A stretch of 64,000 bases of DNA from Oehlia diaphana (lineage: Eukaryota > Glomeromycota > Glomeromycetes > Glomerales > Glomeraceae): NCBI GenBank assembly GCA_003833135.1, contig QZLH01000149.1, forward strand, positions 1-64,000, given 5' to 3'. Numbering within the stretch: the stretch's first letter is position 1; every line of letters starts with the position of its first letter. Shown in pieces: positions 21,987-33,770 of this stretch. Under the pieces are notes generated by a model. That model searched no databases. It was not told where the DNA came from and saw only the letters and a list, made by a program, of their open reading frames with translations. Made by a program: the position numbers and the translations under genes.

Positions 21987-23370
21987 ATGGTTTCTCAGGT
22001 TTGTTTTTTTTTATAATTAAAATAATTAAAAGTATTGAAATATAATATATTTATATTCTTTTATTGTTGTTTAGACTGGATGGACTAGATTAATTCGGTA
22101 ATGAATTTATTTAATTCTTAATTAATTACTTTGTATTTTGGTTATTTAAAATCCTTTTATGAATAGATTCATAGGTGAAGATAATAAATCATATTCGGGT
22201 CAACCTAATGTCGATTCGAATGGATTTTTACCGCCCATTTCGGAATTAACAGCCAATATAATTCAAGGTGATGTTCTTACGGAAGAAAAAATAAATATTA
22301 CGGATAAGACGATCAAAGTCAAAAAAGTAATTCTTTTTAAAATTTAAATTTTAATGTCTTTTTTCTTTTCTAATAACTAAGTATAATTAATAAAATTAAA
22401 GGAGTTATTATTTTTTATTTTTAATTTCTAGTTATTGACACCATTAGAACCATCAAAAATTCCAATAATTCGATGTATTGGATTGAATTATCGAGAACAT
22501 GCAATAGAAACATCAAAACCAATACCAAAATATCCAATATTATTTATAAAACCATCATCTAGTTTACAAAATCCTTTTGATAAAATTAGAATACCTACTA
22601 TAGTTTCTAATAATCAAGTTGATTATGAAGCTGAATTAGCTGTGATAATTGGTAAAGATTGTAAAGATGTTTGTAAAGAAGATGCTTTACAATATGTTTT
22701 GGGATTTACTGCGTCAAATGATGTTTCCGCTAGGAAATGGCAAGGTGATAATTAATTTCTTTAAGAAATTCCTATTAATTATTTAAATAAATTAATTTAT
22801 TTTATTATTTAGATAGTAGACTTGGATCTGGTCAATGGTGTTTTTCAAAGGTAAAGTATGTTATTTATAAATATATACTTCGTTTGATTTTTTTTTTTTT
22901 TCACTTGTTCATTTGATTGTTATCTTAATTTATAGGGATTTGATACATTTTGTCCAATCGGACCACAATTAGTCTCACCATCAATTATAAAAGATCCAAA
23001 TTCATTAAGAATAAGAACAAGACTTAACGATAATAATCAATTATTACAAGATTCAAATACATCTGATATGATATTTAATGTAGCTGAATTAATTAGTTTT
23101 TTAAGTCAAGGCACTACATTACAAGCTGGTTCTTTAATTTTAACAGGAACTCCTCAAGGTATAGTTTTTAATTAACAATGGTGTTTGATTTAATAAGAAG
23201 AATGTTTATTAAAAAAATAAAATATATATTTTTTTGAATTTATAGGTGTTGGATATACTAGGAAACCTCCAATTTATCTTCAACACAATGATAAAATTGA
23301 AATTGAAATTGAGCAAATTGGTACTTTAACTAATTTCGTTGAATATGAAAATCACAATTCTAAATTATAG
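21987..23370 (+). CDS. Fumarylacetoacetate hydrolase family protein (FAHD2-like), seven exons
   Basis: Predicted exons: 21987-21998, 22075-22097, 22167-22326, 22432-22744, 22813-22850, 22936-23158, 23246-23370; all introns are GT-AG and the total is 297 residues. Exons 1 and 2 are tiny but give the expected start MVSQTGWTRLIRF. The FAH fold is clear: RCIGLNYREHAIE (79-91), YPILFIKPSSSL (99-110), metal-binding DYEAEL (E131, E133), FTASNDVSARKWQ with D162, then GSGQWCFSKGFDTFCPIGP and LTGTPQGVGYTRKPP near the end. FAHD1/FAHD2 relatives act as Mg2+-dependent acylpyruvate hydrolases, oxaloacetate decarboxylases or tautomerases, often mitochondrial. The WCFSKGFDTFCPIGP block is closest to the FAHD2 side. 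Which substrate it uses cannot be read. No obvious mitochondrial presequence is seen. Confidence 0.9.
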
Positions 23371-23779
23371 ATTTAATTTCTTTTTTGGGGATTTCATATA
23401 TGTAATATACAATAAATTTACATTTTAAATTTTATATAATAATTGAACATTTGAATTAATGAATTTAAAAAATTTTTATATTTTTTATGGGGAACGATGA
23501 CAAAGTACATTAGTTAGAAAAAATTCATGAAATAGAAGGTATTAAAGCTGACTAAGTTAATTATGTAAATAAATCCATCACAGTGTTCAGTTAATCGAAA
23601 TTTTCAATACTAGAAACACTTTCTAATATCATCAACGGAGAATGTTCCTATTGAAGCCAATTTATGGCATTTGCATAAAAGGCAGTCAATTGAAAGATTG
23701 ATTAAATATATATACACAAAAGTTTGAATCATGATGAATTATGGCGAAATTTCTTCCGGATATAATAATCATAACAATT
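23371..23779. other. Convergent intergenic region
   Basis: Lies between the FAH-family stop and the end of kinase K1. An AATAAA word at about 23410 may be the poly(A) signal of the former. No gene was seen. Confidence 0.4.
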
Positions 23780-25384
23780 CTACGCAGTTTCATCAATTGC
23801 GCAATCAAAACACTCCGAAACTGAAATTTAAATTAAAAAAAGTTAAAAAATATACCATATTATATAAATAATAGAGGATCTTTATATAAATAAATTGAAA
23901 ATTACCTAAATCGGTTGAATTTACTGGCTCCGGAAGATTTTTGAAACTTAACAGTCTACTGGTATAGATTGCTTGAGGGTGAGTTTCTATATTTTTAGAT
24001 ATATTTTTAGATATATTTTCATTATTAAATCTTTTTTTATATTTATGTCCTTTTATTTGGGAATAAAAATCTCCATTCATGTCTCTTATTTCATTTTTCC
24101 ATTTTCTTAATTTATGAGATAATTCCTTAGCAGTTGGTCTATTTTCTACTTTAGCATCCCAGCATTTAACGATCAAATCTGCGAGTGGTTTTGGAATATC
24201 TTCGGAGACTTTTGGTCGAAGTCCTTTACATATCCCAACAGCTAACGTATGATCATGAGGAATATTACTATAAGGAGCTTCTTCAGACATTAATTCATTC
24301 ATCACTATTCCAAATGAATAAATATCAGCTGCTATTGTATATTGGTATCCACGTAAAATTTCTGGTGACATATAAGGTAATACTCCATAACCTCCTTCCT
24401 TGTCTTTATTTGCTTGTCGGCACATTCCTAAATCACTTATATATGCATGTTTACGATTCATATTAAGTAATATATTTCCTATATGAAGGTCCCCATGAAC
24501 TTTTTTAGCATCATGAATATTTTGAAGTCCTCTTGCTATATGAAATAAGTACCGAATTTTTAACTTTATATCCATATAATTTTCATTTAAATAATTTCTT
24601 AAATTTCCACATTCACAATATTCTAAAACCATCATATACTCTTTAGAATTTGGATCTTGAGTTATTCCAAAATATTGAATAATATCCCAAGTATACATGT
24701 GAAGATAAGATTTGATCTAGTACAATATGACGTAAAAAAATTAATATTTGCGTAATAGATCAAGTAAATTATTTAATAAATTACCTCATTTAACAAATCT
24801 AAATTCGTGTCGAAAGAATCATCCAAGCTTTTTAATGCAACTTTAACATTTTCAATTCTATAATATTTTTGGTTGTCAATATCCCAATAAATAATAAATC
24901 CTTTAGTCCATGTAGCTGAATAAACTTTACCAAACCCTCCTCTAGTAATATAAGTAATATCTTGTAAATCTTCAAAAGGTATCCATTCAAGACATTTCTT
25001 ACTACTTACAGCATTAAGTTGTGAATTTTGGATTAATTCATCAATATCTTTATTTCCACTAGTCCAATTTTTAAAATTTTCCTTAAATCTTTTGGCATTA
25101 CAAGATTGACACCAAAATTCTCCTGTGCCAGGTTCTTTACATTCCCAACATGTTCCATATATTTCTTCTCTTTTTTCCAAATCTTCTATATAAATTACTC
25201 TATCATCTGTCTTATTATATTCTTCTTCGGCAGTTGAATTAATATGAAAAATTGAAACATATTCCTTTTTTTAAAAAAAAATAAATGATTAAAAAATGAT
25301 TAAAACTAAATACAAATAAATTGATTATTTACGATATAAAAATTCTACCTGATATTTAGCACTACCACGTTTCCATGAATACAT
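23780..25384 (-). CDS. TKL-like protein kinase K1 with Cys4 N-terminus, four exons
   Basis: Predicted exons in transcription order: 25384-25349, 25264-24785, 24716-23906, 23820-23780; 455 residues, all junctions in phase. CWEC (51-54) and CQSC (64-67) form a likely zinc ribbon, followed by the lineage-typical FKNWTSGNKDIDELIQ.SQLNA. The kinase domain begins with ITRGGFGKVY (118-127) and VALK (K157). The catalytic loop is HGDLHIGN (D248, N253), so the usual R of HRD is G; DFG is DLG (D267); then YMSPE and DIYSFGIVMNE. The tail IYTSRLLSFKNLPEPVNS and SECFDC are lineage signatures. Known for the family: Glomeromycotina have hundreds of such kinases, probably Ser/Thr or dual specific. K2 (55395-57130) and K3 (61190-62967) are paralogues on the same strand. 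Confidence 0.88.
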
Positions 25385-25529
25385 TGAATACAATTTGTTA
25401 TTTTTTTTTTGTTTAATACTAAAATTTCACGGATCACCCATCATTGATGCTTTTATATACAACGATTTTTTAAAAATAGAATCGTTTTCTAATTTTGGAC
25501 CAAAAAAAAAAAATTGATCAGCATTACCC

Positions 25530-25710
25530 GATTCTGATCGTGATCTTTGGACTGTGCCAGAACTGCGGAGAAAACGGGAACATGAAATACACTATCCTCT
25601 TCCGAGAGTCGATGATATGCTCGATTCTTCGGCTGGGCAAAGCTGACGAAATACTTCCATATGAGTTCAAACCTTCGTCCCTTCGTACTGTTGAACACGA
25701 GAGAACCTAA
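25530..25710 (+). pseudogene. Ty3/gypsy-like reverse transcriptase relic
   Basis: In the frame through 25557-25643 the sequence reads RRKREHEIHYPLPRVDDMLD; YPLPR.DD.LD is the hallmark of the finger region of Ty3/gypsy-type reverse transcriptases, normally followed by GGAKYFS. Here the next bases, after a frame change, read LTKYFHMS. The patch is distinctly less AT-rich than its surroundings. No LTRs, integrase or protease were seen. A 104-codon minus-strand frame across the same bases has no recognisable domain. Confidence 0.4.
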
Positions 25711-26176
25711 AGCAAGATTAGACAGCGATGAAGAGTTGTTGTCGATTATTTCAAAATTTTTTATACTCAATTTGAAACATGCTTTCATTAATTTAAATAT
25801 CAAATTCGTATTATGACAATCAATTAATACAAAATCGCTATTTAAAAACGAAAATTTCTATTGAAAAGTTTATTTTATTTTTTAAGGGAAGTGAAATATT
25901 ACAAAATTTTGACATGTTTATAATATATGTAAAGTGTTCATATTTACTTTTAGAAAGAAAAATTATTTTAATTTAGTTCGTGATAATAAAGGAACATAAA
26001 TTAATTAATCACTATACTATATAAGAATCTTTGAAGGTAATCGCGAATGAAAATTTGTCCTAATAGATTCGGGATACCATTTCATTGTCATCATCTCATT
26101 CACTTCTTCATTTGATAAATTTATTTGGTCCAATAAATAATAATAACTTATAGTAAACGTAACCGGAATTCCATTC
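25711..26176. other. Spacer beside the phosphatase gene, possible extra exon
   Basis: Mostly AT-rich. On the minus strand 26190-26017 reads a coding-like tail (FTISYYYLLDQINLSNEEV, MKWYPESIRTNFHSRLP) in a frame different from the end of the phosphatase gene. It could be an alternative 3' exon of that gene or a relic. No separate start was found. Confidence 0.25.
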
Positions 26177-28636
26177 TTAATATTTAAGTGCTGCTTTGAT
26201 AGCAGGGTCATCTTCTAATTCTTTGGCATCAGTAAAAGTATGGAATAAATCATCAGGTATTCCTTCTCTCAATAATTCAAGTCTTTCGTGGAACATTTCC
26301 AAGGGGGTTTTCAATACTTCATTATCTTTATTGCTTTTATCGTCATCATCATTATTATCGTCATCATCATCAGATAAATTTTCAGATTTATTGTCATTCT
26401 TATCTTCAGCTTTATTGTCACTTTTAATATTACGTAGTTTTGTTGTTATTTTAGAAGAAATGGAAGCAGCTTTATGAGGTGATAATATTTTCGCGCTTAA
26501 GGGAGTTTTCGGTTTACTCGTAGCTGATTTAGTTGAATCACTATCAAGAGAATCAGGTGAATCCATAGCAGTACCATATAAGTATGAAACATCTACGTGA
26601 AGTTTATCTAATAATCGATTGGTTAAACTTGACTTTCGTACAGGTTTATGAGGATCACTGGGGAGTGTTGCTTCTCCTGAAGTAGCTGCAGCTGCTTGCT
26701 GTGTAATAACATGGGTTGCCGCATATTCAGCTCTCTTTTCTTCTGGTGTTTCATCCTTTATTTCTTCTTCTTCATCACCACCATAGTAATTACGGAGATA
26801 ATTATAAATTGTTGGGAAGGTTCGAGTGTATGAATGTTTTGGTTTTTCTGGTGGCATATCCTTTACATGTTCTGTTGTAACATCTCGAACATATATACGA
26901 AGAATTCTTCCAGGATTTTCTCTTGCAATAGTTGTATATCTAAATAAAAATAAATGTTAATTATTATTATAATGATGACGCTAAATAATAAACTACGCAC
27001 ATTTCCGGATCGAGTTCGCCGGTATCTCCAATAAGAATAAATTTACGATTAGGAAAATCCTATTACATCATGAAAAAAGTTTTTTTTTTTTAATTCATTT
27101 TATTTTGAAACATTAAATAAGAAATTATATTAATATTACTTACTTTGAGTAACTCTCTAATGTACATGAATTTACTAGCCATAGGATTTTCTTTTTGTTC
27201 ATAAGCACTTTTAATTAAACCATCATAAAATTTAAAATGTGCCGAACCGGGAGGGAAATTATAGGTTTGAAAGAAACTTCTTAAAGATGGAAATAATTGC
27301 CATGGTGAGTTGGATACATAATGAATTGATACTCCTTTTTCATACTAAAATAAAAATAAAAATAAATATGTAAAAAAAATCTTATAAAAGACCCTATCCT
27401 ATATATGAAATAAACTTACAAATTTACGATAGGCGTCGGCCATTCCTGGAACCTTTAATTAATTAAAATAATAATAATTTATTCATTTGTATAATTAATT
27501 ATAATTAATCGAAATATAAAAATTGTCTTACATCTTTGAAAGGCTGTAAAAATGTGTTGGTTAAAACTCTTTTTGCACCTTGAAGAATATCTGTATCTTT
27601 GATCGTATCATCAATATCCTACACACGAAATAAAAATAAAATTAGTCTTATATATTTAATAATTAGAGATCTAAGGTGATACTTACGGAAATAATGGAAA
27701 CTCCTTCAGGTTCAACTAGATTCACAACACCATAATGAGGATCAAGACCATCTCTAAAAACTCTAACTTTCAATAATCTAACTCTATTTTTATCTTTATT
27801 TCCAATAATATTATTAATAAATCCAGTAACAACATTTTCATTATTTTCTTCCCCAATCCATTTAAGAATAGTTTGTTTTGGAATTGCCAAACTACCATAG
27901 AAATGACCTGATTTTGGAGTAATTGTTACACGAGTAATTTCACTTTCTGGATGAGTTTGTGGATTAATAATCTTCCCTGCTTGATTTAATACTTTATTTA
28001 AGTCAGGTACATTCACAGTTGCTGTTGTGGTCGTAGAACCTTCTCCATGAGGTTCAACGGTGGTTGTTAATGGACCTTCATCATTAGGATCACCTTCAAT
28101 GGACATTTTGTTGGAATCAGTCAACCCTTCTACTTGTACAGTAAATTCTCCTTGACTAACATTATTTGCCCAGAAATATGATGTACGTGATTCAAGAAAT
28201 TGAAATCTTTCATCATCTTTTTGAAATGCCAACGCCGTTAATCCTTATTTAAAATGAATTTAAAATTAAAATTTTTTCTTTTGCTTAAATTATATTAGAA
28301 TGATTATAATACCAACCTAAGAATAGACTACGCGTTCTACTTTTTTTTGGTGCAGAGAATGCCCAACCACGAACACGAATATTCCAATCATCGGTAGTAG
28401 ACTTTCCTATTTTAAGTCAAAAACGTTAATTTTTTGGCTAAATTACACTAACTTTATTAAAATTAAATTTTATCGTTTTTATTACCGTCAGGATTCTTGG
28501 TAGCATAAGTAGGAAATAATAAGCAAACTGATTCTAACGGACCCTCATTTTCTTCTTCAGCAGACCTATTTTTACCGTTTAAATCGTTTATAGCTCCTTC
28601 TACTTTTGCCATTATTTTGTTATAAATTTTTTCCAT
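26177..28636 (-). CDS. App1-type phosphatidate phosphatase (DUF2183 family), eight exons
   Basis: Predicted exons in transcription order: 28636-28486, 28406-28317, 28243-27687, 27618-27532, 27452-27420, 27344-27144, 27059-27001, 26939-26177; 646 residues. The N-terminal half has WNIRVRGWAFSAPKKSRTRS, as in fungal App1. The HAD-like catalytic motif DIDDTIKDTDI starts at residue 267, exactly at the start of exon 4, and is followed by GMADAYRKF, YVSNSPWQLFPSLRSFF, FPPGSAHFKFYDGL and KFILIGDTGELDPE, then RENPGRILRIYVRDVT. The family converts phosphatidic acid to diacylglycerol with Mg2+ and works at actin patches and in endocytic traffic. The C-terminal third is low-complexity, with an aspartate/asparagine run (SDDDDDNNDDDDKS) and many S/T-P sites. 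The ATG at 28636 is the first in frame; a GTG upstream is ignored. Confidence 0.9.
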
Positions 28637-30519
28637 TTTAAAAGAATACACGATTAATATATATATGTTTTTTTAACGATGATCTGCAATTTACAATCTT
28701 TAAAAGGGAGTATTGGTATTTTGATTATAATTCACTTTTAAGGAGACATTTCTTTGTATCAATAGATGTGTCCTCGTGGGGATTTACAATTTAAGTATTA
28801 ACAATGAATTTTTTGTTTTTGGGACAAAAGAAAAAAAAAATTTAAAATATCTTTTACAATTGTTTCGATTAATTAAAAAAGAATAATCTTTTGAAAAGTT
28901 GATGTTAAAAGAAAAGAAAATTCCATTCTTATAAAGTATTATTTGAATAATTTTAATAATAATTTATAGTAACATCGTCAAAATTACGCGAACTAAAGAC
29001 TTTTTAGGAAATTAAAAAAAAAATTTAAGGGACAAAAATAAATTTTACGCCGTAATATGTTGGCGTAATAGATTTACTTAAAAGGACTTATTAATTCCCA
29101 TCGACACGTTATTTTAATTTTTTTCCCCATCTATATATTTAGATATACATTATTTATGATGACGCAAATTTTTGGGTTAGGTTGAAAGATCGACATAATG
29201 AGCATAATGAGATAATGGAAAATTAAGTTAAGGTACAAGTCACATAAATTTTAATCCTCAAACTTTTAATGCTTTCCTATGAAAAGAATGAACCGTCCAA
29301 AAAGGTAGCCCAAATATGTTAAATAAAACAATGATTTTTGTTTCAGGCAAGAGAATTTTAACCAAGAATGTTCAAGGTTAAACTTTCATTTCGTCACCTG
29401 ACTCCATTTACTTATTAACTTTACTTATAGGTTATAGCAGGTGTATAGCGGGTGTACTTTCATCTGGGTCATCGATGTTTTTGGCAACTCAGTCTTACCT
29501 TTCTATCCCGTCAGATTTTCGAATTAGGTAAAATGGTAAATGAATGGCGGATGACGTAAATTTTAACAAAGAATGATATTTGTAAAAATGATCTTTGCTT
29601 TTTTTTAAAAAAAAATGACAAATTAGAACGAAGAATATCTTTATCTCCGACATTTAAGGTGTGTGATATAAGTCATGCAATTTAGCCTTTCATATTGACA
29701 TTCAGGAGCACTAATTTATAAATTATATGGTTATATGGGATTTATAGCAATGATACTAACCTTATCTAAAGCTTAAGCTAAGCTTTTAGCGTGTTTTTTT
29801 TAATAAACTGTATAATGGTTACCATATTTAGTATTAAAATCATTTAAACTATATGTGCCATACTGAGGGGTAAAATCACGAGACTTTTTTAACCTTAAAA
29901 TTTTAGTTGATATTTTTGAACAATTTCAAATATAACTAAATATTCAAAACCCATTTCACACTTTAAAAAGAACGAAAAAAAAAAGGACAAATTTTTTTTA
30001 AAAAACATCAATAAATTTTCATATTACATACGCCATACTTTTTATTCAATGAAGGAAAGGGAGTTTGAGTACATGTAGTATTTTTTCAAAGAAAAAACTA
30101 TAACCGTAAATCAAAACCATAAAAACTCTATAGGAAGGGAAGTGAAGATAATAAAGAAAATCGCTGGGATTTTCGTTAGAGGAGAAAATGGATATTTACA
30201 AGGGAAACAAGGGAAGAAGGAGATGTGTACAACCATACGAAGAGAAAAAAAAAGGTAGGTTAAACAAATGTGAAGAGGAATAAAATGTATTATTAAGAGA
30301 TTATGAATTACGTCAAGTAATTAATGATAAATTAAAATAAATTAAAAATTCTATATATATGTGAGATATTTTATCTAAGAATTAAATTAAATACAAAGAA
30401 TGCTTTTTAACCGCCTTTTATATAAATCCTCCGGATGGAAATATTTAAATAAAAAACTCTATTTATCTAGTGAATATAGAAAAAAGATTATAGAATTAAA
30501 GAAGAACTTTTATAAATAA
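28637..30519. other. Gene-free spacer of 1.9 kb
   Basis: Includes the presumed promoter of the phosphatase gene just past 28637. Otherwise stop-rich in all frames, somewhat less AT-rich around 29150-29560. No gene, tRNA or repeat was recognised. Confidence 0.4.
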
Positions 30520-30771
30520 TTAATAATGTACAGGATTATAATTATGTTCGATTAATTTTGCGGCCAATAAATCTCCTTCGACTCGTGGATCCCAAGCGGC
30601 ATAAACAACTAAAGCAAGACTTAGAGCGATAAGAGAATGGATTAGAGTCCTTTCCCAAGGTCCTAATTCAACCAAACAAGAAGTGCTTGCAGAAGTTGAT
30701 ATGTCGACTATATGGTGGTTGATGGTAATTTGAGTTCGAATGGTTCGGATGGATGAAATGAGTGATTTCAT
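30520..30771 (-). CDS. Small single-pass membrane protein, 83 residues
   Basis: Begins MKSLISSIRTIRTQ, with basic and hydroxylated residues and no acidic residue in the first 22, as in a mitochondrial targeting sequence. A single hydrophobic span follows from about residue 40 (TLIHSLIALSLALVVYAAW), after CLVELGPWER. The end is DLLAAKLIEHNYNPVHY. Size and layout recall small subunits or assembly factors of the mitochondrial inner membrane, but I do not recognise a specific family. Codon use and low frequency of N/K/I compared with nearby noise frames support a real gene. The ATG at 30771 is preceded by stop codons; no intron is needed. Confidence 0.6.
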   Translation of the reverse strand: MKSLISSIRTIRTQITINHHIVDISTSASTSCLVELGPWERTLIHSLIALSLALVVYAAWDPRVEGDLLAAKLIEHNYNPVHY

Positions 30772-31755
30772 GGTGAAATGAAAGTTTTAATAAGTTTTGA
30801 ATTAATTGGAGTTTTGTAAACAGGTTAAACCTTTGACTTTAATATGAGGAGTATGAAGAAAAATTTGGGTGATAAGGAAAAATGGTATGTATTGTTATAA
30901 GAAAAAGGTTTAGTGCTCACCGGGAGAGTGATTATTATGAATAATATAGGAAATATAGGAATTCGAGAAGAAATGAAAGTATGGGTATGAAATATAAAAA
31001 AATTTTGATCTAGATTAACGCATCCCAATTCCAAAATACTCTATTTCTATTTTTGAGAGAAAGACAGTCAAAGAAAAAAAAAAAAAAGAAAGAAATTTTC
31101 GCACTTTTTATATTTCAATGTTATGCCTGGTTAATTAATGACCTGCATGAATCGACCTTGATTGGAAAAGCTCACTTGCAATTAACTCTTGTCAAACTGT
31201 TACGGTTATGCACATGTTGATATTATTTAATTTCTTTTTGAAATTCGGAATTGGAGATTTCCTTATCAAGAATGACATGCAAAATATGAATAAAAATGGT
31301 GTGTAATTTAAATATTTTATTAATTTATTAACCACAAATAGTCATTCATTATCTAATCTTTGAAATCAATCAAGTATCATATTATAATGAAGTGCATATG
31401 TGAACATTAAATATAAATTTGTGTATATAAATTGTTTATATATTAGCATCGATTTAAACCACATTATTTAATACTAAACATATTTGGAAATTTGTGAATC
31501 GGGTAAGAATAGGACTCATGAAATTACCATATTTATGACCAATATAACATTAAAATAGTAATAAAGATAAAATTAATATTTCCTTTAATGAAAATCAAAT
31601 TCTAAACGGTTTAATATTAAAAGGTAATCTTTTTTTTGTAATTTTTGTAATAAATTTTTTTTTTTTTTAAACAACTATATTACAATTTTTCTTTTTTTCA
31701 TTTCCTTTTTTTTTTTTTTTTTTTTAAATAAATTATATAAATAAAATTTTTTTTA

Positions 31756-31787
<32 letters not shown>

Positions 31788-31833
31788 TTTACATTAAAAT
31801 AAATAAAAAATACATTTAAAACTTAAATGTTTT
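30772..31833. other. Upstream region of the small membrane protein gene; no gene
   Basis: Contains A and T homopolymers, with the longest T and A runs at 31650-31790. The 69-codon frame at 30825-31034 is stop-bounded noise. The part next to 31834 is the presumed 3' UTR of the following minus-strand gene. Confidence 0.4.
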
Positions 31834-32441
31834 TCATATATAATAATAAAACCTTCGTTTTATTGGTGATGGATTTGAATCAAATATAGGAAAATTATTT
31901 GGTATGCTAACTATCGGAGCTACAAAACCCCATCGTTTCATTTTCTTTTTTTGTTCACTTGTTATAGAATCTTCTTGATCAATATTTGATTCTTCCGAAT
32001 TAGTATTAGATGAAGTTACATTAACGTAACCCCAACGTTTTTTTGATAATTCGGGAACTTTGTGAACTGCAAGTGATTCTACCACTACAACCATTGCTTT
32101 TGGAAAGTAGTGGTATCTATTCGGATATGAGATTATTGTATTGAATTCATTCAATTCATTCAATTCATTTAATTCATCTAATTCACTTAATTGTGATTCC
32201 GATGATATGCGAGAACTTTTATATGTATCTGGAATTATTTTAATATTGCTGGTAATTGATCTTGATCTTCTTATACATTTCCCTACCTAAATGAAAAAAA
32301 AATTAATTAATTTAAAATTAAAATTAATTAAAAAATTAAAAAAAAAAAAAAAAAAATTTTTTTTTTTATCTCCGAAACAACGGTCCAATAAAAGAAGTTT
32401 TTACTTACTTTGGAGATTAAACTATTATTTCTACGGGACAT
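31834..32441 (-). CDS. Uncharacterised protein with two KRWG[YF]V motifs, two exons
   Basis: Exons 32441-32409 and 32286-31834 with a GTAAGT...TTTAG intron give 161 residues in phase. I do not recognise a domain. The start MSRRNNSLISKVGKCIRRSRSIT is basic with RSRS-type phosphorylation sites, so it is not a signal peptide. A leucine-rich run of ELNELNELNEFN units follows (residues about 50-65). Then come two copies of a short motif: LSKKRWGYVNV and KKMKRWGFVAP, separated by an acidic, serine-rich linker (TNSEESNIDQEDSIT). The protein ends NPSPIKRRFYYYI. The repeated motif suggests a docking or processing peptide; dibasic KR before WG would suit Kex2-like cleavage, but no secretion signal is seen. 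Likely real because the two exons splice cleanly, function unknown. Confidence 0.55.
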
Positions 32442-33770
32442 ATTGATATTATTTAATAATGAAATTTTTTTTTGTATATCTATATATATAATTTTTATTT
32501 GTTCTGATCCAAAGCAGAAACAATTTACTTGGTTGAAATCTTTATTTTTTTAATTTTTGTGCGTATTTTGAAAAAAAAGAGAAAATCTTTTTTTATTTTT
32601 TTTTTAGAATGCAAATACTTCGTATTCTTATATATGATTTCAATAATAAAGAATCAATATACCGTTAAAGTATTATCTCCTTGTCAATTTTAACAAAAAA
32701 AGGCAAAAAACAAAGTGTTTAAACCCTTTGTTGGAAAAATACTAAAAACATCCTTTGTATTATCTGACGTTGTTAGGATTGTTCCTGTAATCTTTAAAAG
32801 GAAATGATTATCCCCCAAAAAAAAAAAAAATTTTATTCTAATAATACCTTTTGATATCATAAAGTTTAGCATAATATATTTATTGGATTGTTTTGGAATA
32901 ATATATAACAAACTCTAAAAAAAATTCGATTTTTTCGATCATTTACATAAAATTTTACTAAAATTAATTACGGTATTATCCTTTCTTCTTTTTTAACGAG
33001 TCAGATGAGGACATAACTCTGTTGTCTAACAAGGGATCTGCTTTATGTACCACTTTACCTTTTACGATAAATATTGTTAATACAATATGTTTAAAGATAA
33101 CACAACGATGGCGTAAAGTACATATGAGTTATAACAGATAAGGTCTTGTAATAACACAATAGTAAAGATTGATGAATCATATTCTTTTTTGGACAAAAGT
33201 GTAACAATAGGAGTTATAAGATTTCGAAATTGCACGATTCTGTAGAGGATAAGATTCAAACTCAACTAGCATTTTATTTATGCAGGAACAAATTCTAAAA
33301 CGTAATATTTAAACTAAAGCGAAATGGTTAAATAAGAGAGATGAATGTATTTTAGAAACAACATTAACGATCAGTACGGTGGTCTTCGAAGAATTTGTTG
33401 TTTGTCTTGAATGGTAAATCAACATTGGACGTTAGTCTGACATATTCCTTACTAAATGCGGTTACAAGTTATTCCGTAATGCATGATTAATTATTAATTG
33501 GTTAAACTTAGTTTATAACAACTGTAATTCATAAATAATAAATTTAATATAATAAAAAAGAAATATTGGTTTGATAATGTTACATTATGAACGTTTGTTT
33601 TTATTAGTTGACCAAACATTAACATGAAAAAATATCATTGAATAATAAGATTTATTAATGTTTAGGTATAATTTAATAAATAATACATCATATCATAAAA
33701 AAAATTAATAATTATTATTAAATACAAAAAACCTAATCTATAATACATCGGGGTCTACCATTTTATTACA
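32442..33770. other. Gene-free spacer
   Basis: The first 150 bases should be the promoter of the two-exon gene. Short minus frames at 32690-32911 and 33077-33265 are isoleucine- and phenylalanine-rich and lack splice context. Nothing else was recognised. Confidence 0.4.
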
